Source of the DNA: Pseudogemmobacter lacusdianii
Lineage (GTDB): Bacteria; Pseudomonadota; Alphaproteobacteria; Rhodobacterales; Rhodobacteraceae
NCBI RefSeq assembly: GCF_030848395.1
Contig: NZ_JAVDBT010000011.1
Span: forward strand, 82,453 to 146,452
DNA: 64,000 nt
Direction: 5' to 3'
The position numbers were made by a program, and so were the translations under genes. Below the pieces are notes generated by a model. That model saw only the letters and a program-made list of their open reading frames with translations. It made no database searches and was not told the origin of the DNA. This document shows positions 1 to 8,812 of the stretch, one piece after another. Numbering within the stretch: position 1 is the first letter of the stretch; every line of letters begins with the position of its first letter.

Positions 1-367
1 TCTTGGTGCCGATGAGCCTGGCACCTTTGGCGGCCAGGATACCGGGCCGGACCCGTTCGAACTGGTGATGGCCGGGCTTGGCGCCTGCACCACGATGACC
101 ATCCGCATGGTGGCAGGCCGCAGGAAAATCGCACTCGATGATGTCTCGGTCGAGGTGCGCCATTTGCGCGCCCCGCCGATGAATATGGGCACGGATAGCG
201 CGCCTTCTGACCAGAAGCCGCATGCGTTCGAACGCGTCGTGACCCTGCTTGGCGATCTGTCGCCCGAGGATCGGGCCTTCCTGATCGCGATGGCCGACAA
301 ATGCCCGGTCCACAAGCTGCTGGAGGGCGAAGCCGAGATCGTCACGCGTGAGGCAGAGGCGGCATGA
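1..367 (+). CDS. OsmC family protein, 5' end cut by window edge
   Basis: The frame is open from base 2 and ends at TGA 365-367, giving about 121 visible residues. The stretch DPFELVMAGLGACTTMTIRM is the OsmC/Ohr motif around the catalytic cysteine. A second cysteine lies in the C-terminal CPVHKLLEG segment, as expected for this fold. OsmC/Ohr proteins reduce organic hydroperoxides or handle reactive sulfur with two cysteines. The next gene is a sulfide:quinone reductase, which favours a sulfur or thiol-stress role here (inference). The N-terminus lies outside the window, so the length cannot be compared with the family. Confidence 0.85.
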   Translation, partial: LGADEPGTFGGQDTGPDPFELVMAGLGACTTMTIRMVAGRRKIALDDVSVEVRHLRAPPMNMGTDSAPSDQKPHAFERVVTLLGDLSPEDRAFLIAMADKCPVHKLLEGEAEIVTREAEAA

Positions 368-375
368 TGCGCAGT

Positions 376-408
376 GCAGAGCGGGGTTTCCCCGCTCTGC
401 TTCGGTTT
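376..408 (+). terminator. Strong hairpin after the OsmC gene
   Basis: GCAGAGCGGGG (376-386), loop TTT, and CCCCGCTCTGC (390-400) form a perfect 11-bp stem followed by a T-rich stretch. It sits between the OsmC stop and the next gene's Shine-Dalgarno, so it is probably an intrinsic terminator or attenuator. It also argues against starting the downstream gene at 364. Confidence 0.7.
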
Positions 409-429
409 CAGAAGGGGGGAGATTTCAGA

Positions 430-1767
430 ATGGCGGAATTCCACAGCACGCGGCGGGGCTTTATCGGCCTTGGTGCAGCGGGTGCGCTGGCCCTGGGCCT
501 TGGCGGTGGCGCGCAGGCGGCGCGGCTGACGACGACGGCGCGGATCGTGATCATTGGTGCCGGTGCTGCGGGCACGACGCTGGCTAACCGGCTGGTCGAG
601 CGGCTTGACGGGGCCACGATAACGGTGATCGACCCGCGCAGGGAACATCTCTACCAGCCGGGACTGTCGCTGGTCGCGGCCGGGCTGAAGCCCGCGAATT
701 ATGTTGTCAGCCAAACGACGGACTGGCTGCCGTCAGGCATCACGCTGATCCGGGAAAAGGCCGCCGCGATCGATCCGCTGGCAAAAACCGTCTCGACCGA
801 AAGCGGTCAGCGGCTGGATTATGATTTTCTTGTGGTGGCACCCGGCCTTGTGCTGGATCATGCGGCAATCGAGGGGTTTTCCCCAGACATGGTCGGGCAG
901 CACGGGATCGGGGCACTTTATGCCGGGCCGGACCATGCTGCAAAGACCTGGGAGGCCGCACATACATTCAGCGAAGAGGGCGGCATCGGCCTGTTCACCC
1001 GTCCCGCGACCGAGATGAAGTGCGCCGGTGCGCCGCTGAAACACACGTTCCTGATCGACGACATCGCAAGCCGTGGCGGCGCGAAGGGCAAATATGAGGT
1101 GCATTACGCTTGCCCGCAGCAGGTGCTGTTCTCGGTGCCGATCGTTTCGGAAAAAATCCGGATGCTGTTCGGTGAACGCAGGATTGCCACGCATTTCGGT
1201 CAGACCCTGACTGCCATTGACCACGGTGCAAAGCGCGCGACCTTTGCAACTGTGACCACAGATCCTGCAACCGGCCAGGCGGTGAATTCCACCACCGAAA
1301 TGGATTACGATTATCTGCATGTGATCCCGCCGCAGCGCGCGCCCGATGTGATCCGGCAATCGGGCCTGAGTTGGACCGACAAATGGAGCGATCAGGGCTG
1401 GGTCGAATGCGACATGAAGACGCTGCGCCATCTGCGCTATCCCGAAATCTTCGCGCTTGGCGATGTGGCGGGTGTGCCCAAAGGCAAGACCGCGGCCTCG
1501 GTGAAGTGGCAGGTGCCGGTGGTCGAAGACCATCTGATCGCAGCCATTGGGGGCAGGGACGGCACTGCGGTCTATGACGGCTACACCTCTTGCCCGATGA
1601 TCACCCGCGTGGGCCGTGCGATGCTGGTGGAATTTGACTATCACAACAATCTGGTGCCGTCCTTCCCTGGTCTGATCGCGCCGCTTGAGGAGCTGTGGAT
1701 TTCCTGGCTGATGAAGGAAGTGGCGCTGAAGGCCACCTATAACGCTATGCTGCGCGGCAAGGCATAA
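430..1767 (+). CDS. Sulfide:quinone oxidoreductase-like flavoprotein
   Basis: A 445-residue FAD/NAD(P)-binding disulfide-oxidoreductase-family protein. The N-terminus has a TAT-like leader (RRGFIGLG, then an AXA site), so it is probably exported. The dinucleotide-binding motif GAGAAGTTLANRL follows at about residues 39-51. Cysteines occur in KCAGAPLKH and in YACPQQ, where SQR enzymes carry redox cysteines. The C-terminal FALGDVAGVPKGKTAASVKW is the second FAD motif typical of SQR. SQR oxidises sulfide and passes electrons to quinone. The start at 430 is chosen over 364 because GGGGGAG lies just upstream and because the hairpin at 376-400 would fall inside a longer gene. It lies 13 nt before a small membrane gene, probably one operon. 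Confidence 0.85.
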   Translation: MAEFHSTRRGFIGLGAAGALALGLGGGAQAARLTTTARIVIIGAGAAGTTLANRLVERLDGATITVIDPRREHLYQPGLSLVAAGLKPANYVVSQTTDWLPSGITLIREKAAAIDPLAKTVSTESGQRLDYDFLVVAPGLVLDHAAIEGFSPDMVGQHGIGALYAGPDHAAKTWEAAHTFSEEGGIGLFTRPATEMKCAGAPLKHTFLIDDIASRGGAKGKYEVHYACPQQVLFSVPIVSEKIRMLFGERRIATHFGQTLTAIDHGAKRATFATVTTDPATGQAVNSTTEMDYDYLHVIPPQRAPDVIRQSGLSWTDKWSDQGWVECDMKTLRHLRYPEIFALGDVAGVPKGKTAASVKWQVPVVEDHLIAAIGGRDGTAVYDGYTSCPMITRVGRAMLVEFDYHNNLVPSFPGLIAPLEELWISWLMKEVALKATYNAMLRGKA

Positions 1768-1779
1768 GGGGGAAAGGCG

Positions 1780-2136
1780 ATGCAGGACCTGACATTCACC
1801 ACCATGATCGCAGTGTTCGAGGAAATCTTCGGGCGCAGCCTTTTCTGGCTCATGGTTGCCGCCGCCATAGTGGTGACCGGGCTTTATCTCTATGTGCTGG
1901 TGCGGGATCGGGCGGTGTCCTGGCGCAAGTTCCTCTGGGCGCAGGTCTCGATGCCTTTCGGGGCGGTTGCGGCGGTGCTTTTCGTGCAAAAGGTCACCAG
2001 TTCGGGGTTTCGCGATATCGGCGGGCCGATTGACGTAATCGTCCTGCTGGCTGTGGCGGCAATGGGGGCGGTCGGCGCGGCGATCCTCGTCTATACCGCG
2101 CAATCGCTGATGCGTGGCCGCGCAGAGAAGGTTTGA
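1780..2136 (+). CDS. Small three-helix membrane protein (DUF5368-like)
   Basis: 118 residues with about three hydrophobic helices (roughly residues 20-42, 57-75 and 84-107). A short basic segment, RDRAVSWRK, separates the first two. I recall this type of protein next to sulfide:quinone reductase genes in Rhodobacteraceae as DUF5368, but that assignment is from memory. A ribosome-binding sequence GGGGGAAAGG precedes the ATG, and the gap to the SQR gene is only 12 nt. It could anchor or assist the SQR at the membrane (inference). No catalytic motif is visible. Confidence 0.65.
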   Translation: MQDLTFTTMIAVFEEIFGRSLFWLMVAAAIVVTGLYLYVLVRDRAVSWRKFLWAQVSMPFGAVAAVLFVQKVTSSGFRDIGGPIDVIVLLAVAAMGAVGAAILVYTAQSLMRGRAEKV

Positions 2137-2213
2137 TCTGCCACGGGGGCCGGTTTCGGGCGGATCGAAGCGTTCCCCGATCTGCTGCGGCGGGCCCTCG
2201 GACCTCCCCTCAA

Positions 2214-3035
2214 TCAGGTTTGGTTGCCGCTCAGAAACCGCTGCGGTGTGGTTCCGAACGCCTCGCGAAAGGCCGCGATGAAGGCGCTTGGGCTGCTGTA
2301 TCCCATGGAAAAGGCGATGGTCGTGCTGCTCTCACCGCGATTGAGTGCCTCGATGGCGCTGAGGAGCCGCAGTTTCGACCGCCATTGCCGGAAACTGAGC
2401 CCGGTTTCCGCGCGAAACAGCCGCTCCATCGTGCGGGGACTGGCACCTGCCATCTGGCTCAGTTCCGGCAATTGGCTCTGCTCGTCGGGATGGCCGATCA
2501 GGTGGCGCGTCACCCGCGTCAGGCGTTCATCCTGCCCGCCCGGCAGGTTCAGCGGTGCCTCGGTCAGCAGGTCCAGCTCATCAAGCAGAACGGAACACAG
2601 GCGCAGCAGGCGCGCGTCAAAGGGCAGCGACGTATCGCTTTCACCAAGCCGCCGGATCATCTCGCGCGCCAGGGGTGTCAGCAGCAGCACTGCGCAACAG
2701 GGGATCGGGCGGTTGGTCTTTCGCACCGAGATCGACGGATCGACATAGATGTTCAGCAACTCCGCTTCTGCCTCGATGGTGACCTGATGTTCCATCCCGC
2801 CGGGGATCCAGACCGCATGGCTGGGCGGCACCAGCCAGATGCAGGCATTGCTGACCACCCGCAAAACGCCGCGCATCGCCCAAAGCAACTGTCCGCGCGG
2901 ATGGCTGTGCGCGCGCAAGGCCTGTCCCGTCCCGATCACCCGGCCATGTGTCAGGACCGGTCGCGCCGGATCGAGGATATAGGCGACGTCCGCCGGGTCG
3001 AGATCTGGCGGCTTGGCGATATCTGTTGTCATCAT
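2214..3035 (-). CDS. AraC family transcriptional regulator
   Basis: About 273 residues. The N-terminal half looks like an AraC-type cupin sensor (residues about 25-110, HSHPRGQLLWAMRGVLRVV). The C-terminal 100 residues are a two-helix-turn-helix AraC domain with LSQMAGASPRTMERLFRAET and the signature MGYSSPSAFIAAFREAFGTTP. This cupin-plus-HTH layout is common in regulators of efflux or transport genes. It is divergent from the SLC13-type permease that starts at 3105, so it probably controls that gene and itself. The longest frame begins at 3125 inside the neighbouring gene; the ATG at 3035 is preferred, and 3059 is possible. Confidence 0.88.
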   Translation of the reverse strand: MMTTDIAKPPDLDPADVAYILDPARPVLTHGRVIGTGQALRAHSHPRGQLLWAMRGVLRVVSNACIWLVPPSHAVWIPGGMEHQVTIEAEAELLNIYVDPSISVRKTNRPIPCCAVLLLTPLAREMIRRLGESDTSLPFDARLLRLCSVLLDELDLLTEAPLNLPGGQDERLTRVTRHLIGHPDEQSQLPELSQMAGASPRTMERLFRAETGLSFRQWRSKLRLLSAIEALNRGESSTTIAFSMGYSSPSAFIAAFREAFGTTPQRFLSGNQT

Positions 3036-3104
3036 GGCAGTCTGGCACAGGGTGCGCATCAGGGCTAGGTCTGAAGTACCTGCCATTCTGTTTGGTGCCC
3101 TGCG

Positions 3105-4493
3105 ATGACTTTCCCGATGAAACATGCCCTTGTGGCGCTTGTCGCCCTGCTGGCGCTTGTTCTGGCGCTGGTGCGGCCCGCGATGCTGGGCCCGGATCAG
3201 GCCCGGATCCTCGGGATCGTGCTGGTGACCCTCGTGTTGTGGGCCACGAATCTTGTGCAGGGCTATCTTGCCAGCCTGATCTTCTTTGCGGTGCTGCTGG
3301 TCTTCGGGCTCGCCCCGCCGGATCTGGTCTTTCTGGGCTTTCAGTCGACGGCGGTCTGGCTGATCGTTTCCGGCTTTGTGATCGGCGCGGCGATTTCGAT
3401 ATCCGGGCTGGGTGCGATACTGGCGCGAGCGCTGTCACCTTTGCTGACCGGCAGCTACCCACGCCTGATCGCCGGCCTGATGGCGGTTTCGGTGCTGCTG
3501 AGTTTTCTGATGCCGTCGTCGGTGGGTCGCGCGGTGGTCATGGTGCCGGTGGGGATGGCTCTGGCGGATCAGATGGGCTTTGGCCCCGGATCGAAAGGCC
3601 GGATCGGCATCGCATCGGTGCTGGCCATCGGCACCAATATGCCGGGCTTTGCCATATTGCCTTCGAACATACCGAACATGGTGCTGTCGGGCGCGGCAGA
3701 GACGATCCAGAACGTACATTTCGGCTATATGAAGTATCTCTTGCTGCATTTCCCCGTGCTGGGCTTGCTGAAGGCCGCAGCGGTGGTGATGCTGATCCTG
3801 TGGATTTTCCCCGCGAGGACAGGCGAGGCGATGTCGCCGCGCGAAGCCGTGCAGGAAGGCGGCCCCGCCAGCCGCAGGGTTCTGATCAGGGTGGGGCTTA
3901 TCTTGCTGGCAACGCTGGCCTTGTGGATGACCGACAGCCTGCATGGTGTGAACTCGGCCTGGATTGGTCTTGTTGCGGCAGTGCTTTTGCTTTTGCCGGG
4001 GGTCGGTGTGGTCACTCCGCCTGCATTCAGGGCATCGGTCGATTTCGGGATGCTGCTGTTCGTTGCCGGGGCATTGGCGCTTGGCGCGCTGGTCAACGCC
4101 TCGGGTTTGGGGGCGATGCTGGGTCAGGGCCTGATCGCCATCCTTCCCCTGGAAACAGGCGCGGACGCGGTCAATTTTGCCTCGCTTTCGGTCATGTCGG
4201 TGGTGACCGGGCTTTTGGCCACGATGCCGGGTGTGCCAGCGGTACTGACCCCGATGGCGGGCGATCTTGCGGCACAGACGGGGTTTTCGGTAGAGGCGGT
4301 TCTGATGACGCAGGTGATCGGTTTCTCGACCGTGATATTCCCCTACCAGGTTGGGCCGCTGATCGTCGCCATGCAGATGTCGGGCGAAAAGCTGGGGCAT
4401 CTGCTGAAGATCACCCTGCCGCTGGCTGCGATCACCCTGTTCCTGCTGTTGCCCTTGGATTTTCTGTGGTGGAAACTGCTCGGCGTCCTGTGA
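3105..4493 (+). CDS. SLC13/DASS-type anion permease
   Basis: 462 residues, almost entirely hydrophobic with roughly 11-12 membrane segments, no signal peptide and no cytosolic domain. The topology and the motifs MPSSVGRAVVMVPVGMALAD and the conserved central repeat resemble the SLC13/ArsB-NhaD permease superfamily, which moves di- or tricarboxylates, sulfate or related anions coupled to sodium or protons. The substrate cannot be read from the sequence. The divergent AraC regulator makes a ligand-induced uptake role plausible. The ATG at 3105 follows a short intergenic region that must hold both promoters. Confidence 0.82.
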   Translation: MTFPMKHALVALVALLALVLALVRPAMLGPDQARILGIVLVTLVLWATNLVQGYLASLIFFAVLLVFGLAPPDLVFLGFQSTAVWLIVSGFVIGAAISISGLGAILARALSPLLTGSYPRLIAGLMAVSVLLSFLMPSSVGRAVVMVPVGMALADQMGFGPGSKGRIGIASVLAIGTNMPGFAILPSNIPNMVLSGAAETIQNVHFGYMKYLLLHFPVLGLLKAAAVVMLILWIFPARTGEAMSPREAVQEGGPASRRVLIRVGLILLATLALWMTDSLHGVNSAWIGLVAAVLLLLPGVGVVTPPAFRASVDFGMLLFVAGALALGALVNASGLGAMLGQGLIAILPLETGADAVNFASLSVMSVVTGLLATMPGVPAVLTPMAGDLAAQTGFSVEAVLMTQVIGFSTVIFPYQVGPLIVAMQMSGEKLGHLLKITLPLAAITLFLLLPLDFLWWKLLGVL

Positions 4494-4501
4494 CCTGTCC
4501 G

Positions 4502-4518
4502 CTTAAGCCCCGTTTAAG
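4502..4518. promoter_or_regulatory. TTAAG direct-repeat motif, copy 1
   Basis: CTTAAGCCCCGTTTAAG holds two TTAAG half sites with an 11-bp period. It lies 54 nt upstream of the DsbA-like start. A 16-of-17 match lies at 5364-5380, upstream of dsbD. One helical turn between direct half sites suits an OmpR/PhoB-type response regulator (inference). Confidence 0.45.
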
Positions 4519-4572
4519 GGACGAGGCCCAGAGGTGATGCTGTAAATCTGTCAATCGATCCGCGGGCAACAT

Positions 4573-5205
4573 ATGCGCAAGATGAAACGACGTGACTTCG
4601 CGGCCTTCGGGCTTGCCTCAGGACTGGCCCTGACCCTTTCGCCGCGTCCGGGACAAGCCGGAGGCAACCCAATGCCGGGGGAACTGCGCAAGGCCATCGA
4701 GCGGCCCCCATTCGCCCCGGTTCTTGGCAATGCAGCTGGCGATATCACCCTGACCGAGTTCTTTGACTACAATTGCCCGCATTGCCGCACGACCGTCCCC
4801 GAGATCCGCAAGCTGATCGGCAGCGACCCGGACCTGCGCGTGGTCTTGCGTGAATGGCCGATCTTCGGAGAAGGATCGGAGTTTTGTGCGCGGGCATCGC
4901 TGGCGGCGCTGAAGCAACGGAAATACTGGGAATTCCATAGCGGTTTGATGGCGATCAAAGGCCGTGCCGATGAAGCATCTGCGATGAGAATTGCGAGCGC
5001 CATCGGGCTGGACGAGGCCCGTCTGCGGCGCGACATGGTTGGCGCTGACGTTGAAGAGCATATCGCCGAAACCATGGCACTTGGCGACCATATGGGTCTG
5101 ATGGGAACGCCCACCTTCATTGCCGGAAATGACGGTCTCTTTGGCAAGCAATCGGCTGCCGATCTTGCGCGCCTGATGGCCAGGGCCCGCCAGGATCTGT
5201 CCTGA
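4573..5205 (+). CDS. DsbA-family thiol oxidoreductase
   Basis: 210 residues. The N-terminus RRDFAAFGLASG resembles a TAT leader, with cleavage likely after GQAGG. The thioredoxin-fold core has the active site NCPHCR (about residues 70-75) and the cis-proline segment MGTPTFIAG near the C-terminus, as in DsbA/DsbG/ScsC-like proteins. It would oxidise or isomerise disulfides in the periplasm. The neighbouring DsbD and TlpA-like genes could keep a partner reduced. The shared TTAAG motif upstream suggests common control with dsbD. A second ATG three codons downstream is possible. Confidence 0.88.
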   Translation: MRKMKRRDFAAFGLASGLALTLSPRPGQAGGNPMPGELRKAIERPPFAPVLGNAAGDITLTEFFDYNCPHCRTTVPEIRKLIGSDPDLRVVLREWPIFGEGSEFCARASLAALKQRKYWEFHSGLMAIKGRADEASAMRIASAIGLDEARLRRDMVGADVEEHIAETMALGDHMGLMGTPTFIAGNDGLFGKQSAADLARLMARARQDLS

Positions 5206-5363
5206 GCATCCGGCCCGTTTCGGGACGGAAGCGAAAGCGGAAACAGGACGCCCTGCCCGCGCGCAGCGGTCTTAGGGCCTTCTGTTCGGGACGGATGCCG
5301 GAACCACTCCCCTCAGGCAACGCCGCCCTCCTCGCGGATTTGTGTCGGGGCGTGTCGCGCGCG

Positions 5364-5380
5364 CTTAAGCCCCGGTTAAG
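5364..5380. promoter_or_regulatory. TTAAG direct-repeat motif, copy 2
   Basis: CTTAAGCCCCGGTTAAG matches the copy at 4502-4518 at 16 of 17 bases and ends 23 nt before the dsbD ATG. The position could overlap the promoter or the 5' leader. Confidence 0.45.
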
Positions 5381-5403
5381 CCGGGCACCACAAGGCAGGA
5401 CCC

Positions 5404-7180
5404 ATGAAACGCACGTCTTTTCTCCTTGCGCTTGCCGCTGCCCTTCTGGGCCTTGTGCTCTTGCTTCCCCCGGCGTTTGCCCAGCAGTTTTCCTTTGGCG
5501 CGGGGGCGGGTCGCCCGCTTGACCCCGAGCAGGCCTTTCGTATCGAGTTGATCTCGGTCGAGGAGGGGCGGGCGGTGATCGGCTGGCAGATCACAGACGG
5601 CTGTTACCTTTACCGCGACCAAATCTCTGCGCAAACCACACAGGGTGCGGCGCTGGAGGTCGATGCCCCGGCGGGGCAGATCAAGGATGATCCCGGCTTT
5701 GGACGTGTCGAAGTCTGGTATGGAAATGCCTCGGTCGTGCTGCCGCGCGCGGGGGGCGACATCCGTGTCACCTGGCAGGGCTGTCAGGAAGATGGCATCT
5801 GCTATGCCCCCGTGACCAGCGACCTGAGCCTGCCTCCGCTGCCGGTGGCGGCCAGCGGTGACGGGGCCGCTACCGCAATAGTGCTGGCGGAAGGCGGCGG
5901 CCTGCTTGCCGGATTGGCAGACCGGGGCGGGGCTGGTGCTGCTGGCATTTTTCGGCTTTGGCATGGCGCTGGCGCTGACACCTTGCGTTTTTCCGATGGT
6001 GCCCATCCTCGCGGGTGTGCTGGCGCGTCAGGGGGAGACCCTGACGCCTGCGCGCGGTGCGGTTCTGTCGGGTTCCTATGTTCTGGCCATGGCCATGGCC
6101 TTTGCCCTGATGGGCGCGGTGGCAGGCTGGTCGGGACAGAATTTGCAGATGGTGCTGCAATCGCCCTGGGCGGTGGGCGCGGTGGCGGCATTGTTCGTCA
6201 TGCTCGCCCTGTCGAATTTCGGGCTGTTTGCGTTGAGCCTGCCTGCCGCCTGGACCGCGCGGCTGTCGAGGCCGGGGCGACGCGGCTCGGTCGGCAGTGC
6301 CGCGACGCTTGGCTTCACCTCGGCGCTGATCGTCGGGCCTTGCGTCACCGCGCCGCTGGCGGGGGCGTTTCTCTATGTCGCGCAGACCGGCGATGTGGTG
6401 CTCGGGGCGGCGGCCTTGTTCATGCTGGGGCTGGGGCAGGGCGTGCCACTGGTGATTGCCGGCACATTCGGCGCAAGCGTGCTGCCGCGCGCCGGGGCCT
6501 GGATGGAGGCTGTTCGGCGGCTGTTCGGCATGCTGTTTCTGGGCATGGCGATCTGGCTGGCGGCACGGATATTGCCGGGGCCGCCGGTGCTGGCGCTTTG
6601 GGGGCTGTGGTTGACGGGGGCCGCAGTGTTGCTGGGGGCCCTCGACCATTCTTCGGCGCAGGCGGCACCGCAACGCCAGCCCGGACGCAGCCTTGGGGTC
6701 TTTGCGCTGATCGGGGCCGGGGTGATGGCGGTCGGCGCGGGGCTGGGGGGCGATGATCCGCTGCGCCCGCTGGCGCCGCTGACTTTGACCGGCCAAGGCG
6801 GGTCCGTCGCCGCCGGTCCGGATTTCGCCCCTGTCACGAGCCGGGGAACCCTTGCCTCAGCGCTGGCCGACAGCCCGGCCCGTCCGACCCTGATCTATGT
6901 CACCGCCGACTGGTGCGTCACCTGCAAGGGGATTGAGCGCAGCGTGCTGCCCGATCCGCAGCTTGGCGCGCCCCTGCGCGCCATGCGGCTGCTGAAACTG
7001 GATGTGACCGATAACAGCCCCGAGGCGCAGGCGCTGATGCGTGATCTGGCCGCCGCCGGGCCGCCGACGATGATCTTTCTGGATGCCGCTCAGCGCGAGC
7101 CCGCAGGCAGCCGCCTGATCGGCACGATCGAGGCCGGTGATGTGGCGGCCTCGGCCATCCTGGCGAAAGGGGGGCTGTGA
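5404..7180 (+). pseudogene. dsbD: Thiol:disulfide interchange protein DsbD, frameshifted
   Basis: Two overlapping frames together make one DsbD. Bases 5404 to about 5930 encode a signal peptide (ending AFAQQ) and the periplasmic alpha domain, with cysteines in DGCYLYR and QGCQEDGICYAP. From about 5920 the next frame encodes the membrane beta domain, with ALTPCVFPM and GPCVTAPL, and the gamma thioredoxin domain with DWCVTCKG. The switch needs one base to be skipped within GACCGGGGCGGGGCT (about 5921-5935). DsbD carries electrons from cytoplasmic thioredoxin to periplasmic partners. The lesion could be a sequencing error in a G run, real inactivation, or a split gene whose second part starts at TTG 5906. 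The stop overlaps the next start. Confidence 0.82.
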
Positions 7181-7986
7181 TGGGCGGGCTGGCGTTGGGG
7201 CCGATGGCCCTCTCGGGTGAACGGGCGGCGGTCCTGGCCGGGCTCATCGTGCTTTTGCTTGCCACCGGGCTGATTGCGCGGCGCATGGGGCCGGCGATCG
7301 CAGGCTGGGCCAGCGCCGCTGCGATCAGCGGGGGTATTGCCGCGCGGCTGGGCTTTGTGGTGCAGAATGCGACGACCTATCTGGCGGACCCCTTGTCCGT
7401 TTTTGCGATCTGGCAGGGCGGCTTCAGCCCGCTCTGGGGGATTGCCGGTTTCGCGCTGGCCACCGGCTGGCATCTGTGGCGCAATCCCGATCTGATCCTG
7501 CCCGCAGCCGCTTCGGTCCTGTTTGCGGTGGGGGGCTGGAACATCGTCTGGCAATTGACGAGGGGGGAAGCGGTCGCCTTGCCCTCCGGGGCGGTGCTGG
7601 CCACCCTGTCGGGGGCTCCGGTCGCCCCCGGTGACTGGGAGGGCAGGCCGCTGGTCATCAACCTCTGGGCCAGCTGGTGCCCGCCCTGTCGGCGCGAAAT
7701 GCCGATGATGGCGGAACTGGCGGCCGCCGATACCGGCGCGGAGTTCGTTTTCGTCAATCAGGGCGAAGGGGCCGAGGCGGTGCGCCGCTACCTCTCGCGT
7801 GAGGGGATCGTGATTGCGCCGGTGCTGGACCCGACCTCGCAGCTGATGCGGCATTACGGCTCGATGGGGCTGCCGGTCACGCTGTTCATCGACGCACAGG
7901 GGCAACTCCACACCGCGCATATGGGCGAGATCTCGCGGGCGGGATTGCTGGCTGGCATCGCGGCAATAAGGACCGGGACAGAATGA
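7180..7986 (+). CDS. TlpA-family thiol:disulfide reductase with N-terminal membrane domain
   Basis: 268 residues. The first half carries four to five hydrophobic helices. The C-terminal half (from about residue 140) is a TlpA/ResA-type thioredoxin domain with ASWCPPCRREMP and the cis-proline region GLPVTLFIDAQG. It probably faces the periplasm and reduces protein disulfides, perhaps fed by DsbD. The ATG at 7180 shares its A with the TGA of dsbD, and the stop overlaps the next ATG, so the three genes look translationally coupled. A GTG at 7177 is an alternative start. Confidence 0.83.
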   Translation: MGGLALGPMALSGERAAVLAGLIVLLLATGLIARRMGPAIAGWASAAAISGGIAARLGFVVQNATTYLADPLSVFAIWQGGFSPLWGIAGFALATGWHLWRNPDLILPAAASVLFAVGGWNIVWQLTRGEAVALPSGAVLATLSGAPVAPGDWEGRPLVINLWASWCPPCRREMPMMAELAAADTGAEFVFVNQGEGAEAVRRYLSREGIVIAPVLDPTSQLMRHYGSMGLPVTLFIDAQGQLHTAHMGEISRAGLLAGIAAIRTGTE

Positions 7987-8729
7987 GCTGTGGGATTGAC
8001 ATGAGGCGGGCGCTGGCTGGGTGCGCGCTGCTGACGCTGGCGGCATGTGCGCCCCCGCCTCCGCCCGCACCGCCGTCCGCGCCGGAACTCCCGCCCGCAA
8101 TCGCGGCGCAATATGCCACAGTGCAGGACGGCGGGATCGAGGTGCCGGCGGTGCCTGCGAAATATCTGAGCGAGCGCACGATCCGGCGCGAGGTGGATTA
8201 CTGGACGGACGAAAAGCCCGGCACGGTAATCGTCGACCCCTGGCAGCGGTTTCTCTACTATGAGCAGCCGGGCAACCGAGCGATCCGCTATGGTGTGGCA
8301 GTGGGTGATGAGGGACGGGCCTTTTCCGGCACCGCCCATATTCCCTATAGCCGCGACTGGCCGGGCTGGCGCCCGACCGAGAACATGATCCGCGAATTCC
8401 CCGGGCAATATGCCCAATATCGCGATGGCCTGGAGGGCGGATTGACCAACCCGCTCGGGGCTCGGGCGCTCTATCTGCACAAGGGCAACCGCGACACATT
8501 CTATCGCATCCACGGCACATCCGAGATGGATTCGATCGGCAATGCCACCTCGGCCGGCTGCATCCGCATGTTCCATCAGGATGTGATCGAACTGGAAACC
8601 CTTGTCCGTTCGGGCGCGCGCGTCATCGTGCTGACCGAAGACGAGAGCGGCAAGGGCACAGCCCCACCCGGAACGCCGCTTCCCCAACTTGAGCCGCCTG
8701 TTATTGCCACCGAAGGAGATCCGGCATGA
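7983..8729 (+). CDS. L,D-transpeptidase (YkuD) lipoprotein
   Basis: 248 residues. A lipoprotein signal ends in LAACAPP, followed by a proline-rich linker. The YkuD domain (about residues 75-220) has the catalytic signature HGTSEMDSIGNATSAGCIRM with the nucleophile Cys. Such enzymes form 3-3 cross-links in peptidoglycan or attach proteins to it. The start overlaps the TGA of the TlpA-like gene (ATGA). An ATG at 8001 closer to the basic n-region is an alternative. A C-terminal extension rich in Pro and acidic residues follows the domain. The downstream gene begins with another ATGA overlap but is truncated. Confidence 0.88.
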   Translation: MSCGIDMRRALAGCALLTLAACAPPPPPAPPSAPELPPAIAAQYATVQDGGIEVPAVPAKYLSERTIRREVDYWTDEKPGTVIVDPWQRFLYYEQPGNRAIRYGVAVGDEGRAFSGTAHIPYSRDWPGWRPTENMIREFPGQYAQYRDGLEGGLTNPLGARALYLHKGNRDTFYRIHGTSEMDSIGNATSAGCIRMFHQDVIELETLVRSGARVIVLTEDESGKGTAPPGTPLPQLEPPVIATEGDPA

Positions 8730-8800
8730 GACTGTCCCGCAGAACCCTGATCGGATCCGCCATTGGCAGCGGGATGCTGCTGGCTCCGCGCCCGGCGCGC
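8726..8800 (+). pseudogene. 5' remnant of an exported-protein gene
   Basis: ATG at 8726 overlaps the previous stop and begins MRLSRRTLIGSAIGSGML, a clear twin-arginine-type leader. After about 24 codons the frame loses protein character. The DNA from about 8813 onward reads as the 3' part of a minus-strand gene. In the +1 frame a plausible signal-peptidase site (ALAQ) follows, but it stops at about 8854. This is most likely the front of a gene whose remainder was deleted. Confidence 0.55.
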
Positions 8801-8812
8801 TTGCCCAGAACG

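Noticed and set aside
733..2103. Long minus-strand frame of 456 codons opposite the SQR gene
   Set aside because: Antisense shadow of two well-supported plus-strand genes; His/Arg-rich composition typical of a GC-rich complementary frame.
2641..4537. Long alternative frames across the AraC and permease genes
   Set aside because: They cover recognised families on other frames and have poor residue composition.
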